A stretch of DNA of 64,000 nt from Coniella vitis (lineage: Eukaryota > Ascomycota > Sordariomycetes > Diaporthales > Schizoparmaceae). Shown here piece after piece: positions 60,913-64,000 of this stretch. A program made the position numbers and the translations under genes. The DNA is taken from assembly GCA_011317545.1 (NCBI GenBank), contig WUJK01000002.1, positions 186,001-250,000 on the forward strand, in the 5' to 3' direction. The notes beneath the pieces were generated by a model. It was not told the origin of the DNA. It searched no databases and saw nothing but the letters and a program-made list of their open reading frames with translations. Every line of letters starts with the position of its first letter. Position 1 is the first letter of the stretch.

Positions 60913-61397
60913 TATTATAACCCACGGTTATGCAGGTTATAGGAATAGGCTAGCGCAACTATATACCAGCAAATCGGAACCTTAACGGACCGATAGGGAT
61001 CTCTTATATAATCAGGTTATATAGGATAATATAGTTAGGGTTAGGGTTATACGAACTAATTAGGAATAGATTATTAAGATTATTAGATAATCTAGTAGAG
61101 CCGGATTATTAGGATCGTAAGATAATCTAAATAATCCAAGGTTAAATAAGGAATTTAATATAGAGTAACGGAAAGATATAAAGATAACGGATTTCCTAGC
61201 TATTAGATAGTTTTCCTTATAGTCTTTAGTTATAAATCTAAGTATTATTTTATATAATAGGGTAATCCCTCTTAATTACTTATAATACTTAATATTACTT
61301 AATAACGTACGAAGACTTAAAGGTAATACTTCCCCGCCTACTAATATATAACTTATAGGTACCTTTAGAATCCGGGATTTAAGTAAGGATTATTATA
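60913..61397 (+). repeat. 5' LTR of the fourth chromovirus
   Basis: 485 bp, begins TATTATAACCC, ends GATTATTATA; carries AGTTAGGGTTAGGG (61034-61048). Confidence 0.8.
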
Positions 61398-64000
61398 TTT
61401 TTATAACTCTTATTTAGGACGGTTTACGTATACCTCTTAGGTAATATTAAGTATAATAATAGCTCCTTAAACTCCTACCCCGTTTACCTTAAGAGAAGGA
61501 TATTACTAGGTTATAACTTAGGAAGATATAATATACTAATTAATCGAACTTACTTAATAACTTACTATACTCTAGTAGAATTACGAGTAATAGAGTTATA
61601 TTATCCGTAGGTAGGCCTAATAGCTCGAATAATATTAAGCTATAGCCGCTACGCCCCTAACGCCTATTATTTAAAATACCGGTAATAGCTATAAGATAGA
61701 TAAACCTACTATATATAATAATAATTAGAAGACGCTTTAAGGGTTCCTTACCTATTATAAAGCGTACTTCCTATATAACGTAGTATAATTTACTACCGAA
61801 CCCGATAAAGTTATCCTAGCCGGAATATAACTCGAAAAGGATATACTTATCTAGTACGAACCCTTACTTCGTAACTATATTAAATACCTAGGTAACCTCG
61901 ATTAACGTAAGACGATTACTAAGAATATATTCGATTTATTCGTAGGATTCGAATATACCCTTAAGGAAATATTTAGTAATCCTAATAAAGAACGGATTAT
62001 AATATAATAACTTATAGAGCTTAAGTAGAATAAGTTTACTTTAGCCTATACGGTTCGCTTTAAGTAACTCTTAGTACGCCTCTTTTAAGAAGATAAGAAC
62101 CTTATAGAATATTATTATAAAGGATTTAAGGATACGGTTAAGGACGAAATCTCTAAGCAGAACTAGCCCGAAGACTTTACGATATTTAGTAATAATACTA
62201 TCCGTATCGATAACCGTCTTTACGAAAGATATATAGAGAAAAGTAAGAAAGGAGGAAGCTATATTATATAAAGGAATTACGCTAATATAGGACGGCGGGT
62301 TTAATAGATAACTAACTATAGCTTCTAGTAATAAGGTACGGTAGTTAACGGTACGATATACTTAGGCCCTATAGAGTTTAACGTAGTTTAAAGGAAACCT
62401 ATAAGTAAGGAATGCTTTAACTATAGTAAGATAGGCTATTTCGTACGAGAATACCGATAACCTAAGAAACCTAGAGAATTTAAGAAAGTCCCCGAAGGAC
62501 GATAAGTTAATATTATAATACGTAAGACTATAGACTCTACTCCTAGCTAAAACTAGCTTTTAGAGTAAGCGTCGGATAACTCCGATTATAGACTCCTTAA
62601 TTAGACCTTTTATTATAAGGATAATTATATAATATACCTCTCGGTAAAGTAAGGCTTAGGATAATTCCCTTAGAAACCTTATAAGGAACGATAAATCGTA
62701 GTTACCTAGAAAATACCTCTCCTAACGGATATTCTATAAAATAATATTACGGAAATTATAGAATAATAGGAAACGCTTAATATCGGTTAGAGTATTAGCG
62801 CCTAAATTATTAATAAAGAAACGAGCTTAGAATTAGAAAGCTTTATAAACGAAGATACCGATAAGGGAGATATATACTACCTTATCTACGGTATTATATT
62901 TAGAGAATTATTTAGGATAATAACTTATTAAGACGAAACCCCCCTTATATAGGAAGACGTACGAATTAATTACCTCTACGAAAAGTATTATTAGATTATA
63001 TAGTTTACCTATATTATATATAATTATAGATAATACTTTATATATAAAGTAACTAACGAATAGTTCCCTATATATAAGGTAGGGTATAGTATTATCGCCT
63101 ATAACGATAATAATAGCGACTATTATAAAGTACTTAGAATAAGGGGAAACTACGCTAGTATCGGCCTTATATATAATACCCCCTACGGATATACTTTACG
63201 ATAAGTAAAATAGTACTAATATACGATACCTTAGTATATACTTTACGCGTAAGAAAAAGCGCTCGATTAGTATAGAATATACGAATAGAAATAAAGGGAA
63301 AAGCTTATAAAACCCGTATATATAGGACCTATATACTATAGCTTCTATAAATACGCCGATTATATAGAATACCTAGCGGATAAAGCGTATACCTATTATA
63401 ACCTTAAAGATAGTTAGCCCGGAGTATAGACTCCGTATACCGAAGAAGAAAATTAAGCGCGCTTATAACGATAAGCCGTAGTATATATATAATACGGAAT
63501 ATAATAAGCTAAAGACGTAGTATAGATAATAGCCTTTAGAGTATAATAAGAATAGTAGAACCTAAAAGGTAAGGATCGCTTATAAGGGATAATAAGTAAT
63601 TAGGACTTACGGTAAAGTCCCTCTATACGATAGATAGCTCGATATACGAATATTTGAAAATCGTAGTACGAATTAACGGTAAATACTATATAGTGCTCCT
63701 AAATAGCGGAGTATAAGGAAACTTTATATCCCTAAGCGTTATTAATAGAGAACGGATACCTTAGAAGAAGAAGATAGAACCCTATAAACTTAATACCGTA
63801 GAAGGTATAAAAGTCGTTTATAGCTAAGGTATTATCGATATAGAATCTAATTAATTACTAGTTACGATCTACGGATATACGATACTAATAAACTTCGATA
63901 TTACGGATACCGTATAATACGAGCTGATTTTAGGTATATTATAATTAAGAAAGGAAAATCCTCGAATCGATTAGATTAATAGCTATATTTTATAGGATAA
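60913..64000 (+). mobile_element. Fourth chromovirus copy, forward, runs off the window
   Basis: 5' LTR 60913-61397, then gag (from about 61460), zinc knuckle (about 62415-62460; Cys/His now mostly Tyr) and protease (LL-N-SG near 63690-63715, the catalytic Asp codon changed to Asn). It lies inside gag of the third copy. RIP-mutated; window ends before RT. Confidence 0.8.

Noticed and set aside
41962..61048. Subtelomeric location suggested by TTAGGG repeats
   Set aside because: The repeats are short, and each sits inside an LTR at the same position; they belong to the transposon.
1..64000. CRISPR arrays, bacterial operons or secondary-metabolite PKS/NRPS core
   Set aside because: Spliced genes show a fungal genome; no spaced short repeats and no synthase domains were seen.

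Overview
This window is nuclear DNA of a filamentous ascomycete (Pezizomycotina). The genes carry many short (47-147 nt) spliceosomal introns with GT..AG borders and CTAAC/CTGAC-type branch points, and a fungal C2H2/fungal-transcription-factor regulator is present. Transposons on the right show repeat-induced point mutation (RIP). Gene models below were built by joining open frames across splice sites that restore conserved protein motifs; all names are from recognition, not from a database search.

Left arm (1-12.5 kb): a monocarboxylate-type MFS transporter, a pyrroline-5-carboxylate reductase, a secreted alpha-carbonic anhydrase, a PRISE-like NAD(P) reductase with an in-frame stop, and two divergent genes of one hydrophilic, histidine-rich 'fungal allergen' family.

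Centre (12.5-34.7 kb): a compact catabolic cluster that I recognise as the nicotinate (HxnR) regulon of Aspergillus nidulans: hxnY (2-oxoglutarate dioxygenase), hxnM (cyclic-imide hydrolase), hxnW (SDR), hxnN (amidase), hxnV (phenol-hydroxylase-type monooxygenase), an hxnZ-like carrier, hxnT (old yellow enzyme), hxnR (regulator) and hxnX (FAD monooxygenase). Together these should hydroxylate, reduce, ring-open and deamidate a pyridine ring toward a hydroxy-dicarboxylate. hxnS (nicotinate hydroxylase) and hxnP are not in the window. Instead a Rieske oxygenase shares a divergent promoter with hxnY. hxnM carries an apparent 1-nt frameshift, and hxnN needs an 8-nt microexon.

Right of the cluster (35-39.7 kb): a large ankyrin-repeat protein with a C-terminal membrane region, also frameshifted, then a short secreted-protein start cut off by a Tc1/mariner remnant at 41.04 kb.

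41.8-64 kb: a nest of Ty3/gypsy chromodomain retrotransposons. The oldest element (forward, LTR at 41838) is interrupted by a younger complete element (46178-53733, reverse, with perfect ATAGC target duplication), by another reverse element (from 54093), which is itself interrupted by a forward element (from 60913). A 477-bp LTR miniature element (43078-43554, CGACT duplication) sits in the oldest one. The older copies have almost no CpA/TpG left. The family carries two antisense cargo pieces near its 3' end: a tRNA-like cloverleaf and a coiled-coil reading frame.
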